DNA of 64,000 nucleotides from contig CALIDI010000004.1 in NCBI GenBank assembly GCA_938023035.1, positions 1 to 64,000 of the forward strand, written 5' to 3'. Source of the stretch: an uncultured Leptolyngbyaceae cyanobacterium. GTDB lineage: Bacteria > Cyanobacteriota > Cyanobacteriia > Leptolyngbyales > Leptolyngbyaceae. The position numbers were made by a program, and so were the translations under genes. Below, one piece after another: positions 1-9,844 of the stretch. The notes below the pieces were generated by a model. That model had not been told where the DNA came from. It did no database searches and worked only from the letters and a program-made list of their open reading frames with translations. Numbering within the stretch: the stretch's first letter is position 1; each line of letters opens with the position of its first letter.

Positions 1-235
1 CAGTTCCTTCTCCCAGGTTGGGAGAGGGATCTAGGGTGAGGGCAACAGTGACATGCACCCATTTCCAGTTAAGACGACCCCTTCAACTGAGCGACTTGGG
101 CGGCATACCTTCAGTCAGGCTGCAAGGGGAGTCACAGGGCACGGTTGGCTGAGCTTCGTCGGATGCATGTTACTCTTGCCCTCACCCTAAATCCCTCTCC
201 CAATCTGGGAGAAGGAGCTGGGGGATGAAGGCCTG
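1..235. repeat. Dispersed CCCTCACCC / CTCTCCCA repeat, copy 1
   Basis: The gene-free left end of the window carries two facing blocks of a repeat family: CTTCTCCCAGGTTGGGAGAG near 7-26 and CCCTCACCCTAAATCCCTCT at 179-198, followed by TCTCCCAATCTGGGAGA. The phrase GTGACATGCACCCA near 49 recurs at 42640. Similar blocks lie near 9640, 15050, 36560 and 42570. No open frame here looks protein-like, and the 92 bases up to the next gene show nothing further. Confidence 0.7.
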
Positions 236-327
236 AAAAGGTAGGCATGCTCTCCTGGGAATTGCCTCAGGACTTTTGTTCTGCGGATGACCCAAATTTC
301 ACAAAGAGTTAATTCGTTGGTAGATGC

Positions 328-1179
328 ATGGTAGGGCAGGCGATTAAGATAGCACGGTGGTTACTTTTACCGATCTCGGCCAGTGGTGTGGTCTTGCTAC
401 TGCTGGGCCGGGTTGATCCGGGTACCTTTTTTCAAGTCAATGCTTCTACTCCCCAGGTTAGCCCTTCCGTCACTCCCCCAGCGACGGAAGGAGAGCGGGT
501 TTACCGCAGTTACGAGCAGTGGGTCGCTCTGCTAGGGCAAGAAGCGCAGGCGATCGCAAGGCAACGCCCTGCCCGGTTGAGTATATTGGCTGGTGATTCG
601 ATTAGTCTCTGGTTTCCTCCGGAACTGCTCCCCGCTGGTGTTACCTGGCTAAATCAGGGCATTTCTGGTGAAACTACTTACGGGCTGTGGATGCGGCTCA
701 ACCTGTTGGATCAGACCCAGCCGGAAATTATTTTTGTCATGATTGGCATTAATGATCTGGCGCGAGATGTGCGGCGAGTGACGATTATTGAAAATCAACG
801 AGGGATTGTGCGTCAGCTCAAAGCGGCCCATCCTAAGGCGCGGATTGTGATCCAGTCGATCTTGCCCCATGGTGGTAGCCGGTTGGTGGCTCAACCCCAA
901 ACCAGCGAAACCCCTCCCTGGGTCAAGCGATTTAAGCAGCTTTCCAATTCGGAAATTCGTCGCTTGAACGATCGCTTGCAGCTTATGGCTAAGGAGGAAG
1001 CCGTTGAGTTTCTTGACTTATTTCCCCATTTTCTGGACGAGAAGGGCGATTTGCAGCCGAAGCTGACCACAGATGGCTTGCATCTCAGTCGGGCTGGCTA
1101 TGAGGTGTGGCGATCGCGGCTGTATGCGTTTGACCCTCAGCTATTTCAACCCCTAACCTCTTCCCAAAGCCAAAAGTAG
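328..1179 (+). CDS. SGNH/GDSL-family hydrolase (lipase/esterase-like), membrane-anchored or exported
   Basis: A 283-residue protein with the blocks of the SGNH hydrolase superfamily. The nucleophile block is GDSIS with Ser91, followed by the glycine block NQGISGE (109-115), the asparagine block GIND (140-143, Asn142) and DGLH with Asp249 and His252 as the rest of the triad. Residues 8-28 form one hydrophobic segment, so the catalytic domain is probably outside the cytoplasmic membrane, tethered or after cleavage. The segment to about residue 58 is Ser/Thr/Pro-rich and looks like a linker. Members of the family hydrolyse esters, acyl-CoA or acetylated sugars, and the substrate cannot be told from sequence. 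It stands alone, convergent with the metallo-hydrolase gene that ends 48 bases downstream. Confidence 0.85.
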   Translation: MVGQAIKIARWLLLPISASGVVLLLLGRVDPGTFFQVNASTPQVSPSVTPPATEGERVYRSYEQWVALLGQEAQAIARQRPARLSILAGDSISLWFPPELLPAGVTWLNQGISGETTYGLWMRLNLLDQTQPEIIFVMIGINDLARDVRRVTIIENQRGIVRQLKAAHPKARIVIQSILPHGGSRLVAQPQTSETPPWVKRFKQLSNSEIRRLNDRLQLMAKEEAVEFLDLFPHFLDEKGDLQPKLTTDGLHLSRAGYEVWRSRLYAFDPQLFQPLTSSQSQK

Positions 1180-1227
1180 CCGGTTGAAGACACAGGCTCG
1201 AAAAGGGGCATCATGCCGCAAGCCGGG

Positions 1228-2136
1228 CTATACCACCGGCAAAATCATCCCTTCTCTGGCCAAAACACTATTGGGAAAGACAGATTGCACCTGAGCTTCC
1301 ACATCATCTAGAAAGTCGTCGGAGTGGTTCGGGTCGTGGTGAAAAATCACGGCTTTTTTCACCCCTGCCGCCTTCGCCAGTTTTACCGCTTCTTGCCAAG
1401 TCGAGTGGCCCCAACCGACTTTCGGGGCTTTGGGGTCGTGGTATTCCTCGTCGGTATAGCAAGCATCGTAAATCAGAATATCCGCCTCCCTGGCCAGGTG
1501 CAGCAGGTTTTCATCGAGTCGATCCGGGTAGTGCTCTGTATCAGTGGCATAAACGACTGTGCGGCCATCCCAGGTAACGCGGTAACCCATAGCGGTATTC
1601 GGGTGGTTAAGAGTACCTGTCTCAATCGTGATTTCTCCTAACTGCATTACATCGCCAGGAAACAAATCATAGAACTTGAGGTCTGACTGCATCACCTGCA
1701 TCGGCACCGGAAAATTGGGGTGCAGCATTTGATCATGGAGGCGCTGCTTCAGCGTCGCTCCATTGGGGGCGATCGCGCCATAAATATGGAAACAATTGCC
1801 CTTGACAAAAGCCGGAACAAAGAAAGGAAAGCCTTGGATATGATCCCAATGGGAATGGGTAAAAAATAGATAGGCTTCAACTGGCATTTGCTTGAGCAAC
1901 GCCTTGCCTAAAACCCTCAGCCCTGTGCCTCCATCAAAAATTAGACGCTTACCATTGACGCGCATTTCGACACAGGAAGTATTGCCTCCGTAACGAACTG
2001 TCTCCGCCCCTGGTGCGGGGATGCTGCCGCGCACTCCCCAAAACTGCACAACGAAATCAGGTGAAGGGTATTCTTCAACCATGCTTGCCTCGGCCAGAGG
2101 TTGGGAAGGAGTGGGGTCAAGGTTTGCCATTGCCAA
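1228..2136 (-). CDS. Metallo-beta-lactamase-fold hydrolase
   Basis: A 302-residue protein with the MBL-fold signature HSHWDH (94-99) that binds two metal ions. An early FWGVRGS motif, and later ATDTEHYPD and FHHDPNHSD segments, supply the remaining Asp and His ligands. The WGVRGS-PxPG-GGNTSC opening is typical of MBL proteins annotated as cAMP-phosphodiesterase-like or RNase Z-like phosphodiesterases. The activity is therefore probably phosphoester hydrolysis, but the substrate is unknown. The start overlaps the end of panD by 20 bases on the same strand, so the two are probably cotranscribed and translationally coupled. A second ATG two codons in (2130) is an equally good start. Confidence 0.85.
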   Translation of the reverse strand: MAMANLDPTPSQPLAEASMVEEYPSPDFVVQFWGVRGSIPAPGAETVRYGGNTSCVEMRVNGKRLIFDGGTGLRVLGKALLKQMPVEAYLFFTHSHWDHIQGFPFFVPAFVKGNCFHIYGAIAPNGATLKQRLHDQMLHPNFPVPMQVMQSDLKFYDLFPGDVMQLGEITIETGTLNHPNTAMGYRVTWDGRTVVYATDTEHYPDRLDENLLHLAREADILIYDACYTDEEYHDPKAPKVGWGHSTWQEAVKLAKAAGVKKAVIFHHDPNHSDDFLDDVEAQVQSVFPNSVLAREGMILPVV

Positions 2137-2524
2137 TCAGATGCGGGTCTTCTAAATAATCGGTGTACTGTCTAACCTCTACCAATTCGTTTTGCGCGTT
2201 TACAAAAACAACGGTTGGCGAATAGTTCTCTAACTCGTGATCGTTGAATTGAGCATAGGCCATAATAATGACGCGATCGCCCGGTACCCCCAAACGAGCC
2301 GCGGCTCCGTTTAGCTCAATCGCGCCAGAATAAGCTGGCGCAGCAATTGCATAGGTAATGAGCCGTTCTCCATTTGAGACATTGACAACCTGCACCTGCT
2401 CATAGGGTAAAATGCCCGCTGCACGCATCAAATTCGCATCAATGCTAATGCTGCCCACGTAATTGAGATTGGCAGCCGTCAAGGTGCAGTTGTGAATCTT
2501 AGCGAAAAGGAGCGTGCGCTGCAT
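2117..2524 (-). CDS. panD: Aspartate 1-decarboxylase
   Basis: PanD makes beta-alanine from L-aspartate for pantothenate and coenzyme A synthesis in the cytoplasm. The 135-residue protein has the family length and opens [19 protein letters not shown]. Gly24-Ser25 (YVGSISID) is the self-cleavage site that generates the pyruvoyl cofactor on the new Ser25 N-terminus. Lys9 and the GAAARL segment are also conserved. It is the upstream gene of a two-gene unit with the MBL hydrolase, whose start it overlaps. The DNA just upstream holds a GATTTGAG/CTCAAATC inverted repeat at 2592-2613. Confidence 0.96.
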   Translation of the reverse strand: MQRTLLFAKIHNCTLTAANLNYVGSISIDANLMRAAGILPYEQVQVVNVSNGERLITYAIAAPAYSGAIELNGAAARLGVPGDRVIIMAYAQFNDHELENYSPTVVFVNAQNELVEVRQYTDYLEDPHLIGNGKP

Positions 2525-2845
2525 AGTTGAGGAAGTTCCTGAGAACGAGCTGACCGCTCGAGCAATGACACCCTGTTTGCGTATGAGGAGGGATTTGAGA
2601 CATTGCTCAAATCAACAACCCCCAGTTCTTGACCAGTTCTTGAATATTTTGAGGATGGCTAACCCATCACACAATCTTGACAGACCCCGAATGTTACTGC
2701 GCCGAATGAGGATGAAGCCTAAAGTAGGGCAATACCATTAAGGACATCGTTGCTAAAGTATTATCCTTTCACCACTAATATAACCTTTTCCAACAACACG
2801 AAGCCTAGAGATCACTTTCTAAGCTTCGTGCCAATGGAGATGAAA
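2525..2845. other. Intergenic region panD-ppa
   Basis: 321 bases without a convincing gene. It contains the panD upstream region with an 8-bp-arm inverted repeat (2592-2613), an exact 11-base tandem duplication CCAGTTCTTGA (2622-2643) and the ppa terminator (2797-2830). The short open frame on the plus strand overlaps the panD start and has no recognisable protein character. Confidence 0.6.
2797..2830 (-). terminator. Hairpin terminator after ppa
   Basis: The arms CACGAAGC-C-TAGA and TCTA-A-GCTTCGTG pair over 12 bases with one mismatch and an 8-base loop. It lies 16 bases beyond the ppa stop codon on the minus strand. The following minus-strand bases, TTGTTGG, are only moderately T-rich, so it may act as a weak intrinsic terminator or an mRNA 3'-end stabiliser. 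Confidence 0.7.
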
Positions 2846-3361
2846 CTACTTGGCAGCAGCGGCTTTAACACATTGCTCAACCAAAGGCAGGACATGCTCA
2901 ATGTCTTTCCAACCTAGGATTTCAGTGACTTTCTTCTCCAGGTTTTTATAGGTTCTAAAAAACTCAGCAATCTCATCTAGGCGATGGGGGACAACATCGG
3001 CCAGAGACTTAACTTGAGTGTAGCGAGGATCTTTAGCGGGAACACAAAGGATTTTTTCATCGCGATCGCCACCATCAATCATTTCCAGCATGCCAATTGG
3101 ACGAGCCGCAATAACACATCCTGGAAAAGTTGGCTCATCCATTAACACCATGCCATCGAGGGGATCCCCATCGTCGGCCAGGGTATTAGGCACAAAACCA
3201 TAATCATAAGGGTAGCGCACAGACGAGTAGAGCACGCGATCAAGAGCGAACGCATTCATCTCTTTATCAAACTCATACTTATTCTTACTACCGCCAGGAA
3301 TTTCAATCAGGACATTTAGTAAATCTGGTTTCGGTTGAGCCGGAATTAGCGATAAGTCCAC
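2846..3361 (-). CDS. ppa: Inorganic pyrophosphatase
   Basis: A soluble family I pyrophosphatase of 171 residues, the usual bacterial length. It hydrolyses pyrophosphate to phosphate and so pulls biosynthetic reactions forward. The metal-binding signature [11 protein letters not shown] and the downstream [12 protein letters not shown] segment supply the catalytic aspartates. The [10 protein letters not shown] and [11 protein letters not shown] segments are also typical. It is a single gene with its own terminator. Confidence 0.96.
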   Translation of the reverse strand: MDLSLIPAQPKPDLLNVLIEIPGGSKNKYEFDKEMNAFALDRVLYSSVRYPYDYGFVPNTLADDGDPLDGMVLMDEPTFPGCVIAARPIGMLEMIDGGDRDEKILCVPAKDPRYTQVKSLADVVPHRLDEIAEFFRTYKNLEKKVTEILGWKDIEHVLPLVEQCVKAAAAK

Positions 3362-3656
3362 AATGCGTCTCCAACTAGCAAATTACCAATAGCATTCTAG
3401 GAGAAGAGGGGGACAAGAAAAAAAAGCGAAAGGTGAAAGTAAAGCGGATGGGTGATCGCCCCAGTTGACTGATCCATCTTTTCTCCGGGGCGGCTAAGAC
3501 CGGAGTGAGATCGCCCAAATCTGCCTCCGCTGGTTATGGAAGGCCCCGCTTAGGATGAAGTCCGCGTTGGCAGACTAGACTCCTAGACTCATTTAACCAC
3601 CGGATACTTTGCAAACGCGCTTTAAAACTCTAGAAATTGAGTTCAGCACTATTCGG

Positions 3657-4436
3657 TTAAGGGGTTGGTTGAGCTGGCTGTGCCGGTGCAGGCTCAATAG
3701 TGCAGGGCTGCTCTTTGCACTGCTTTATGTAAAGCTGCTCAACGTAGGGGCTTTGCCAACTCAGGGGAATCTCCAGCAGATCGCGACTGCCAGTAATCGC
3801 TTGGCTGATAAATAATAAAGTTGCCAGAGAGTTCAGAACGATATGAACATTGCGCCAGCGATTTTTACGGTCTTGATAAATCTCTTGCACAATTGCTAGG
3901 GAAAAGATCATCAACATCGTGGCAAGGATGCCGTAGTAATAGTGGGAGACCACAATTTCTTTCAACACATCGGGATTGAATAGATCCTTCAATTCTCCCC
4001 GGCGATAAACCTCAGGCTGGGAGCCGAGCAAAATCACGCCCATACCGGTCAAACTGGCAAAAATGGCGCGCCATCGCTTGGGTCTGGCCTGTAATAAAAA
4101 GACAAATGAAGCAATCGTCAGGGCGAACATGATTAACACAAAGAAAAAGCGCCCGGGTTCGGTTGCAAACGTATTCTTGGCTGCCATTTTAGTGAAAATA
4201 GGATGGGCAATCCCGATAAGAGCGATACCCACAACAGAGGCACTCAACCACCGCCCAACCTGGACATGCTCATTCCCAACGACGGGAGGAATTTTACTTT
4301 TACCTCCATCGGCTACCTGGAGGCGGCGTTGACGAGTTTGAATTGATTTGTAAACGGCAATCCCAATCAAAGGGAAGACCCAGGCAATCGCGATCGCCGG
4401 ATGAATTAGCCAAAGGATGTCTTTAATCTCGAGCAT
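3657..4436 (-). CDS. DUF4079 family membrane protein
   Basis: A conserved cyanobacterial/plastid-lineage membrane protein of unknown function. The preferred start is the ATG at 4436 (MLEIKDILWLIHPA), with GGAGAGG about eight bases upstream on the minus strand. A longer frame to 4487 exists but lacks such a site. The 259-residue product has about five to six hydrophobic segments: an HPAIAIAW opening helix, then a pair around the WLSASVVGIALIGIAHPIF and FFFVLIMFALTIASF stretches, then ILLGS, ILATMLMIFSLAI and LNSLATLLFISQA. The C-terminus is short and proline-rich. Conserved His in early helices resembles heme-ligating membrane proteins, but that is only a resemblance. The neighbouring genes give no functional hint. 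Confidence 0.8.
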   Translation of the reverse strand: MLEIKDILWLIHPAIAIAWVFPLIGIAVYKSIQTRQRRLQVADGGKSKIPPVVGNEHVQVGRWLSASVVGIALIGIAHPIFTKMAAKNTFATEPGRFFFVLIMFALTIASFVFLLQARPKRWRAIFASLTGMGVILLGSQPEVYRRGELKDLFNPDVLKEIVVSHYYYGILATMLMIFSLAIVQEIYQDRKNRWRNVHIVLNSLATLLFISQAITGSRDLLEIPLSWQSPYVEQLYIKQCKEQPCTIEPAPAQPAQPTP

Positions 4437-5002
4437 GCAACACCTCTCCGGGGCAAAAAATGATCTGACAGCAGCAAACACCAACAAATTAGCAGGTTCA
4501 ATTGATTCCCATGCAACGCATCTAAACCCACTTCCACCCCAGACTTGATAGCTCGTCTATAGGGCAAGCACAGACTTCAAAGCGATTAACTGGGGTAACC
4601 AGGGAATCCAAATAGCGGTTATCGGGCCTCTTCAAGACGGCAACCCCAAGCTAGTACACCAGAGCAGAAATGAGTCGCCGATTCAGCAGTCTTGCAGCAC
4701 AGATACACTCAGCATTGTTCACTTTTTTCCCTTTGAATTTTGTCATTTTGAATTCCGCGTAGCGGCACCAGGCAGCACCACTTCAGTTTTGGTTTAGCGG
4801 ATAAAGCTGAATTCTGCCTAAGAAACGGCTGAAAACCAGAATGTTTGGGTCTCTGGATTTTATAGGCTCCTCTTGATCTGGCTAAGTGGATGGATTCTCC
4901 TAGCTTAGCCGGGTACAAATCTACAATCCCGATGGGGTTGGCCAAATCCCAAGGGAAAACCCGACCTTATCGCTTGATTGAAGTTTTGTTCTTAAGTCAA
5001 AT

Positions 5003-5036
5003 ACGGGCTTAATCAGAAAACGGGCTTAATCAGAAA
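5003..5036. repeat. Exact 2 x 17-base tandem duplication
   Basis: ACGGGCTTAATCAGAAA occurs at 5003-5019 and again, without change, at 5020-5036. Confidence 0.9.
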
Positions 5037-5204
5037 ATAGATGGCTTGAATCTTAGACTATTTGGGATTTGCGATTTTGATTGCTTTAGTCAGAAAGCTT
5101 AGGATTATGGCTGCAATCCCCTGAAAATCCTAGAGTTTGACCACGGAAGCACGGAGAACACAGGGTGTCCTGTGATGACTTCGGTGTCTTTGGGGTGAGG
5201 TTTT

Positions 5205-5705
5205 AGAGCTGATTTACGCAAGAGAATCTTAAAGCAAACGGCTCTAGTCATACACCAGTTTTAGGCTGAGTGACAGTGAGTCTAGATTTGTCCAATGAGC
5301 CGTCTACCCGCCATTGCCCAACCACAACGGCAGCCCTGTCCCAGTGACTGAAGTGACTGCGGCACCAACAGGGACGAGCTGAACCCTCGACGGTAGCCAT
5401 TGCTGATGCTCAATCCGTGAGACTACGAAAAAAAGGGGGAAGGTTAACGGGCAATGGTGGCAAGCAGATTAAAGGGCATAAGCACCATCTCGTTGTAGAT
5501 GCTCAAGGATTGGTCATTGGGGTATTAGTCACCGAAGCCAATGCTTCAGCACGATGAGGGGCAACTATCGTGCTGGATGAAGCGGCCCAGAAGTTATCGA
5601 AGTTGAAAGGGGCGTGGGTTGACTGGGGATATTTTGGCGCCAGCTTTGCCCGTGTGGTGAAGCAAGTGTGCGGCAAGCGCGTTGAAGTCGAAGTGATTAA
5701 CGAAC
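5205..5705 (+). pseudogene. IS5-type transposase remnant (copy A)
   Basis: Reading the plus strand in shifting frames gives pieces of an IS5/IS4-type DDE transposase: VAIADAQSVR, then KHHLVVDAQGLVIGVLVTEA (near 5480-5540), then AWVDWGYFGASFARVVKQVC (near 5606-5670). These match the catalytic-core region that carries the first Asp and its surroundings. At least one frameshift and stops separate the pieces, and no start-to-stop frame remains. The left end AGAGCTGATTTAC (5205) matches the left terminal repeat of the related copy at 46067. The right end is lost. The two copies have diverged at many positions, so this is old. Confidence 0.75.
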
Positions 5706-6309
5706 CTCAAAATAGCTGCTATTTCAGGTTTTTCAACTAACTCGCACAAGTCTCAATGCTGTGAGTTTCTGGCAGCCCAACAATACATTGGTGCGGGCGA
5801 AATGGAGGTTGTTGATAGGTATCAAAAGCTACCTACCACAGCGCAGCTTACTGATCGGGCGGGCTGACTCAAAGACAAGGCATCTCGATGGATCTGCCAA
5901 GGGGGTGCCCTCTGTCTCCTTCCGGGAGGATGGCTTTCGTCCCCTCATCTCTCTCCTTAAAAGAAGCACGATCCCTAAACGATCGTTGCCATCCTCCGGT
6001 GGATGCAAGTTTCGGCTTTGCTCACAAGTTAACTTTGCTGACAAGTCAAAGGTTGATGTGGCACGAACCAGCGCTACGCTTTCTCGCTGCGCTCCTTAAT
6101 AGGCCTTAATAGGTATCAATCCCAACCGCAGTGGTAATGAGTCAAGAGTACCTTAGCAATGGTTCTCAATTGTGCTTTGGTGAATCAGCTTAGGATAAGA
6201 GTAGCCAGTTCGATCCCTAGCGGGGCTGGCTGCTGTTGGCTAATCAGAGATAACAACGGCTATCCCTCTGAGCAGAGCGTTGTCTAAATCATTTTTCAGG
6301 ATTGTTACT

Positions 6310-8901
6310 ATGCTAGAAGCCTACCGTCATCATGTTGCTGAACGAGCTGCCTTAGGAATTCCTCCTCTCCCGCTCAGTCCTCAACAAACCTCTGAGCTGT
6401 GTGAATTGCTTAAGCATCCCCCAGCAGGGGAGGAAGCCTTTCTTTTATCGCTGCTGCGCGATCGCGTGCCTCCGGGTGTTGATCAGGCTGCCTATGTAAA
6501 GGCCAGCTTTTTGACAGCGATCGCCCAAGGTGAAATCACCAGCCCTCTGGTGAGTCCAAAGGAGGCTGTCGAGCTACTCGGCACCATGATGGGGGGCTAC
6601 AACGTAGCCTCGCTCATTGACTTACTGAAGTCTGAAGATGCAACACTGGCCAGCACGGCTGCAACCGCCCTGAGCAGAATTCTGTTGGTTTACGACGCCT
6701 TCCACGATATTGAGGAACTGGCCAAGCATGGCAATACCTACGCCCAACAGGTCTTAGAATCTTGGGCAAATGCCGAGTGGTTTACCAACCGACCTGAATT
6801 AGCCGCAGCCATTACCGTTACAGTCTTCAAAGTCCCAGGAGAGACCAACACCGACGACCTATCCCCGGCTCCCCATGCCACCACTCGCCCCGATATTCCC
6901 CTCCATGCGACCGTCATGCTGGAATCGCGCCTGCCAGGGAGCTTAGAGAAAATTGCCGAGTTAAAACAAAAGGGCTACCCCGTCGCCTATGTGGGGGATG
7001 TGGTGGGTACCGGTTCCTCGCGCAAGTCAGCCACCAACTCGGTGCTCTGGCATCTGGGGAATGATATCCCCTTTGTACCCAATAAGCGCACGGGGGGGTA
7101 CTGCCTCGGCGGCAAGATTGCGCCCATCTTCTTTAACACAATGGAAGATTCAGGCGCCCTGCCGATTGAGTGCGATGTCACCCAGATGGAAACGGGCGAT
7201 GTCATTACGATTTACCCCTATAAGGGCGAGATTACGAATGCAGCGGGCGAAGTCATTTCCACCTTTAGCCTCAAACCCGACACCATCCTAGATGAGGTGC
7301 GAGCAGGCGGGCGGATTCCCCTACTGATTGGGCGCACCCTCACCGACAAGGTACGAGCTGCTATGGGCCTTGGCCCCAGCCCACTCTTCACTCGGCCTAA
7401 AATGCCTGCAGATACCGGTAAGGGCTTTACCCTGGCGCAAAAAATAGTGGGCAAAGCCTGCGGTCTGCCAGGAATTCGCCCCGGTACCTACTGCGAACCG
7501 GTGATGACCACCGTTGGCTCCCAGGATACCACTGGCCCCATGACCCGCGATGAATTAAAAGAGCTGGCCTGTCTGGGTTTTGGGGCTGATCTGGTGATGC
7601 AGAGCTTCTGCCACACAGCGGCCTACCCCAAACCTGTGGACATTCGCACTCACAAGGAGTTACCGGATTTTATTAACTCCCGTGGTGGCGTCTCTCTGCG
7701 GCCAGGGGATGGCATTATTCACTCCTGGCTCAACCGCATGTTATTACCAGATACGGTTGGCACTGGGGGCGACTCCCATACTCGCTTTCCCCTGGGTATT
7801 TCTTTCCCTGCTGGGTCGGGACTAGTGGCCTTTGCGGCGGCCCTAGGAGTGATGCCCCTGGATATGCCGGAGTCGGTGCTGGTCAGGTTTAAGGGCAGCC
7901 TACAACCAGGGATTACGCTGCGAGATATTGTTAATGCTATTCCCTATGTAGCGATTCAGCAGGGCAAGCTGACCACGGCCAAGGAAAACAAAATCAATGT
8001 CTACTCTGGCAAGATTATTGAAATGGAGGGCCTACCTGACCTGCAATTAGAGCAGGCCTTTGAGTTAACTGATGCCACCGCGGAGCGATCGGCCGCGGGC
8101 TGCACGATTAAACTCAGTGAGGAAACCGTTGCCACCTATTTGCGATCAAACGTTGCCCTGCTTAAAAATATGGTGGCGCGAGGCTATGGCGATGCCCGCA
8201 CGATTCTGCGCCGGGTCAGAAAAATGGAGGCTTGGTTGGCCAATCCTGCTTTAATGTCAGCCGATGCGGATGCCGAGTATAGCGACATCATTGAGGTGGA
8301 TTTAGATCAGGTGCGGGAACCGCTAGTGGCAGCCCCGAATGACCCTGACAATATTAAGTTGCTGTCTGAGTGTGCGGGGGATCCCGTCCATGAGGTGTTC
8401 ATTGGGTCCTGCATGACTAATATTGGCCATTACCGGGCAGCGGCGAAAGTGTTGGAAGGGGCAGGGGTCGCCAAGGCGCGGCTTTGGATTGCCCCCCCGA
8501 CGCGGATGGATGAACAGAAGCTAAGAGAGGAGGGATACTACAGCATTTTTGCGGCGGCAGGTGCCCGCTTGGAAATGCCAGGGTGCTCCCTCTGTATGGG
8601 GAACCAGGCTAGAGTTGAGGATGGGGTGACGGTGTTCTCTACGTCTACCCGTAACTTCAATAACCGGATGGGTAAGGGTGCCCAGGTGTATCTGGGTTCG
8701 GCAGAACTGGCAGCCGTTTGCGCTCTTTTGGGGAAGATTCCTACGGTTGAGGAGTATATGAACATTGTGACCAGTAAGATCGACCCCTTTGCGGCTCATC
8801 TCTATCGCTATCTCTACTTTGACCAGGTTGCCGGTTTTGAAGATGAGGGGCGGGTGCTTTCAAAGGAAGAGACGGAGGAGTTAATGGCCTCTGTACAATA
8901 G
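6310..8901 (+). CDS. acnB: Aconitate hydratase B / 2-methylisocitrate dehydratase
   Basis: AcnB interconverts citrate and isocitrate through cis-aconitate with a [4Fe-4S] cluster, and is the usual aconitase of cyanobacteria. The frame is open from 6280, but the ATG at 6310 gives [20 protein letters not shown], which aligns with the start of E. coli AcnB. The product is then 863 residues. Cluster ligands are Cys701 (FIGSCMTN), Cys759 and Cys762 (PGCSLCMGN). The order is HEAT-like domain, swivelling domain with [15 protein letters not shown], then the catalytic domain with [14 protein letters not shown] and [10 protein letters not shown]. It is a lone gene, convergent with the EF-hand gene 26 bases downstream. 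Confidence 0.97.
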   Translation: MLEAYRHHVAERAALGIPPLPLSPQQTSELCELLKHPPAGEEAFLLSLLRDRVPPGVDQAAYVKASFLTAIAQGEITSPLVSPKEAVELLGTMMGGYNVASLIDLLKSEDATLASTAATALSRILLVYDAFHDIEELAKHGNTYAQQVLESWANAEWFTNRPELAAAITVTVFKVPGETNTDDLSPAPHATTRPDIPLHATVMLESRLPGSLEKIAELKQKGYPVAYVGDVVGTGSSRKSATNSVLWHLGNDIPFVPNKRTGGYCLGGKIAPIFFNTMEDSGALPIECDVTQMETGDVITIYPYKGEITNAAGEVISTFSLKPDTILDEVRAGGRIPLLIGRTLTDKVRAAMGLGPSPLFTRPKMPADTGKGFTLAQKIVGKACGLPGIRPGTYCEPVMTTVGSQDTTGPMTRDELKELACLGFGADLVMQSFCHTAAYPKPVDIRTHKELPDFINSRGGVSLRPGDGIIHSWLNRMLLPDTVGTGGDSHTRFPLGISFPAGSGLVAFAAALGVMPLDMPESVLVRFKGSLQPGITLRDIVNAIPYVAIQQGKLTTAKENKINVYSGKIIEMEGLPDLQLEQAFELTDATAERSAAGCTIKLSEETVATYLRSNVALLKNMVARGYGDARTILRRVRKMEAWLANPALMSADADAEYSDIIEVDLDQVREPLVAAPNDPDNIKLLSECAGDPVHEVFIGSCMTNIGHYRAAAKVLEGAGVAKARLWIAPPTRMDEQKLREEGYYSIFAAAGARLEMPGCSLCMGNQARVEDGVTVFSTSTRNFNNRMGKGAQVYLGSAELAAVCALLGKIPTVEEYMNIVTSKIDPFAAHLYRYLYFDQVAGFEDEGRVLSKEETEELMASVQ

Positions 8902-8927
8902 ATAGGGCCACGGAGCCAGAAGATTCT

Positions 8928-9386
8928 TTATTGAAAACCGAAGCGGGCGATCGCTCCTAACAACTCGTTATAGGAGAGGCGGCGATCGCCATTTTCATCC
9001 GCCCGATCAATCAGTTTTTCGAGGTCTGCTGCGGTTAAAGGAAATTCCAAGGTATCGACAATCTGGCTAATTTCCGCTGTGGTCAGTAGCCCATCTTGAT
9101 CACCGTCAAACTCACGAAACTTTTTGAGGAGGGGATACTGAGGCTCAGAAGCGAGTAAAAACTCTTCAAAATCGATTTGCCCATCCTTATCGCGATCTAG
9201 GTAGGCAAACCGCTGCATCAGCTTGGCTTTTTGCTGAGCCAAGAGACAGTCTAAGTATTCATCTAGCTGAATTTTGCCATCTTGATTGCGATCCATTTCA
9301 GCAAAGGCTTGTTGAAGCTCTGCCAGTTTGCTGTCTGGCAGCAGATCAGCGGCTTCTGGGGGAACTGCAAAGGAATATTGACTCAT
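8928..9386 (-). CDS. Calmodulin-like EF-hand protein
   Basis: A 152-residue soluble protein with four EF-hand loops: DRNQDGKIQLDE (32-43), DRDKDGQIDFEE (64-75), DGDQDGLLTTAE (94-105) and DENGDRRLSYNE (130-141). Each has acidic residues at loop positions 1 and 12. The fourth has Arg rather than Gly at position 6, so it may bind calcium less well. The spacing gives two EF-hand pairs, as in calmodulin. There is no signal peptide, which suggests a cytoplasmic calcium sensor or buffer. Similar small EF-hand proteins occur in other cyanobacteria, but the partner is unknown. Confidence 0.9.
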   Translation of the reverse strand: MSQYSFAVPPEAADLLPDSKLAELQQAFAEMDRNQDGKIQLDEYLDCLLAQQKAKLMQRFAYLDRDKDGQIDFEEFLLASEPQYPLLKKFREFDGDQDGLLTTAEISQIVDTLEFPLTAADLEKLIDRADENGDRRLSYNELLGAIARFGFQ

Positions 9387-9605
9387 GGGGCAGGAAATCT
9401 TACCAGTCGTTCTGCATTACAGGGGAGTGTATCATCCGAAGGAAGGATTGGTATAGCCCGGTGATTCAATCAGCGCAGTCTGTGCTATGACCGGCATCCC
9501 GCTTGCTGGTGCCCCCGCTACAGGAATGCAACCAGGACGTTCGCCCTAGTGTATGCCACTCTCTCCGCCGTTAAATTATTCCAACGGTGGGCCGCAACGC
9601 TCGAC

Positions 9606-9725
9606 GTTGCCGAATCTGGATAGGAATCACCTAGTCTGCCCTCACCCTAGCCCTTTCCCAAAGGGATCAGGCTTACTCACGCCCTTCTCCCAAAGGGAAG
9701 AATGGTATGGCTCTGATGGACATTC
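9606..9725. repeat. Dispersed CCCTCACCC repeat, copy 2
   Basis: Within the 458-base gap before the glycosyltransferase gene lies a repeat that opens AATCTGGATAGGAATCACC and continues CTGCCCTCACCCTAGCCC and CCCTTCTCCCAAAGGGAAGA. The copy at 36526-36660 shares the same opening words and order. A plus-strand open frame across it (9553-9924) is simply the repeat being open and is not called a gene. Confidence 0.75.
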
Positions 9726-9844
9726 AAGCACGGGGATGAAGTATTCATCCCTTTGTTCAGCAATGCTCAACGCTCCTAGGGAAAAAGGGACAGGCACTGT
9801 TACATTGACGTTAGTCAATGTTGCCCTATGCTGTTCATACCTTC

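Larger units (their letters stand above)
4437..6309. other. Long intergenic region with IS remnant
   Basis: Nearly 1.9 kb separates the DUF4079 gene from acnB. It holds an exact 17-base tandem duplication (ACGGGCTTAATCAGAAA twice, 5003-5036), a decayed IS5-type transposase (5205-5705) and a 10-base tandem duplication CCTTAATAGG (6094-6113). Open frames at 4709-4945, 5761-6099 and 5888-6109 have random-looking composition, mutual overlap and no recognisable motifs, so I do not call them. The block from 5745 to 6180 has no assignment. Confidence 0.6.

Noticed and set aside
4709..4945. Minus-strand open frame of 78 residues
   Set aside because: No ribosome site, no recognisable motif, and an atypical composition in a long decaying intergenic region.
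5761..6109. Overlapping open frames on both strands downstream of the IS remnant
   Set aside because: Three frames overlap each other over the same DNA, and none has protein-like conservation or a ribosome site.
6193..6240. tRNA-like phrase CCAGTTCGATCCCTAG
   Set aside because: No matching acceptor or anticodon stem can be drawn around it.
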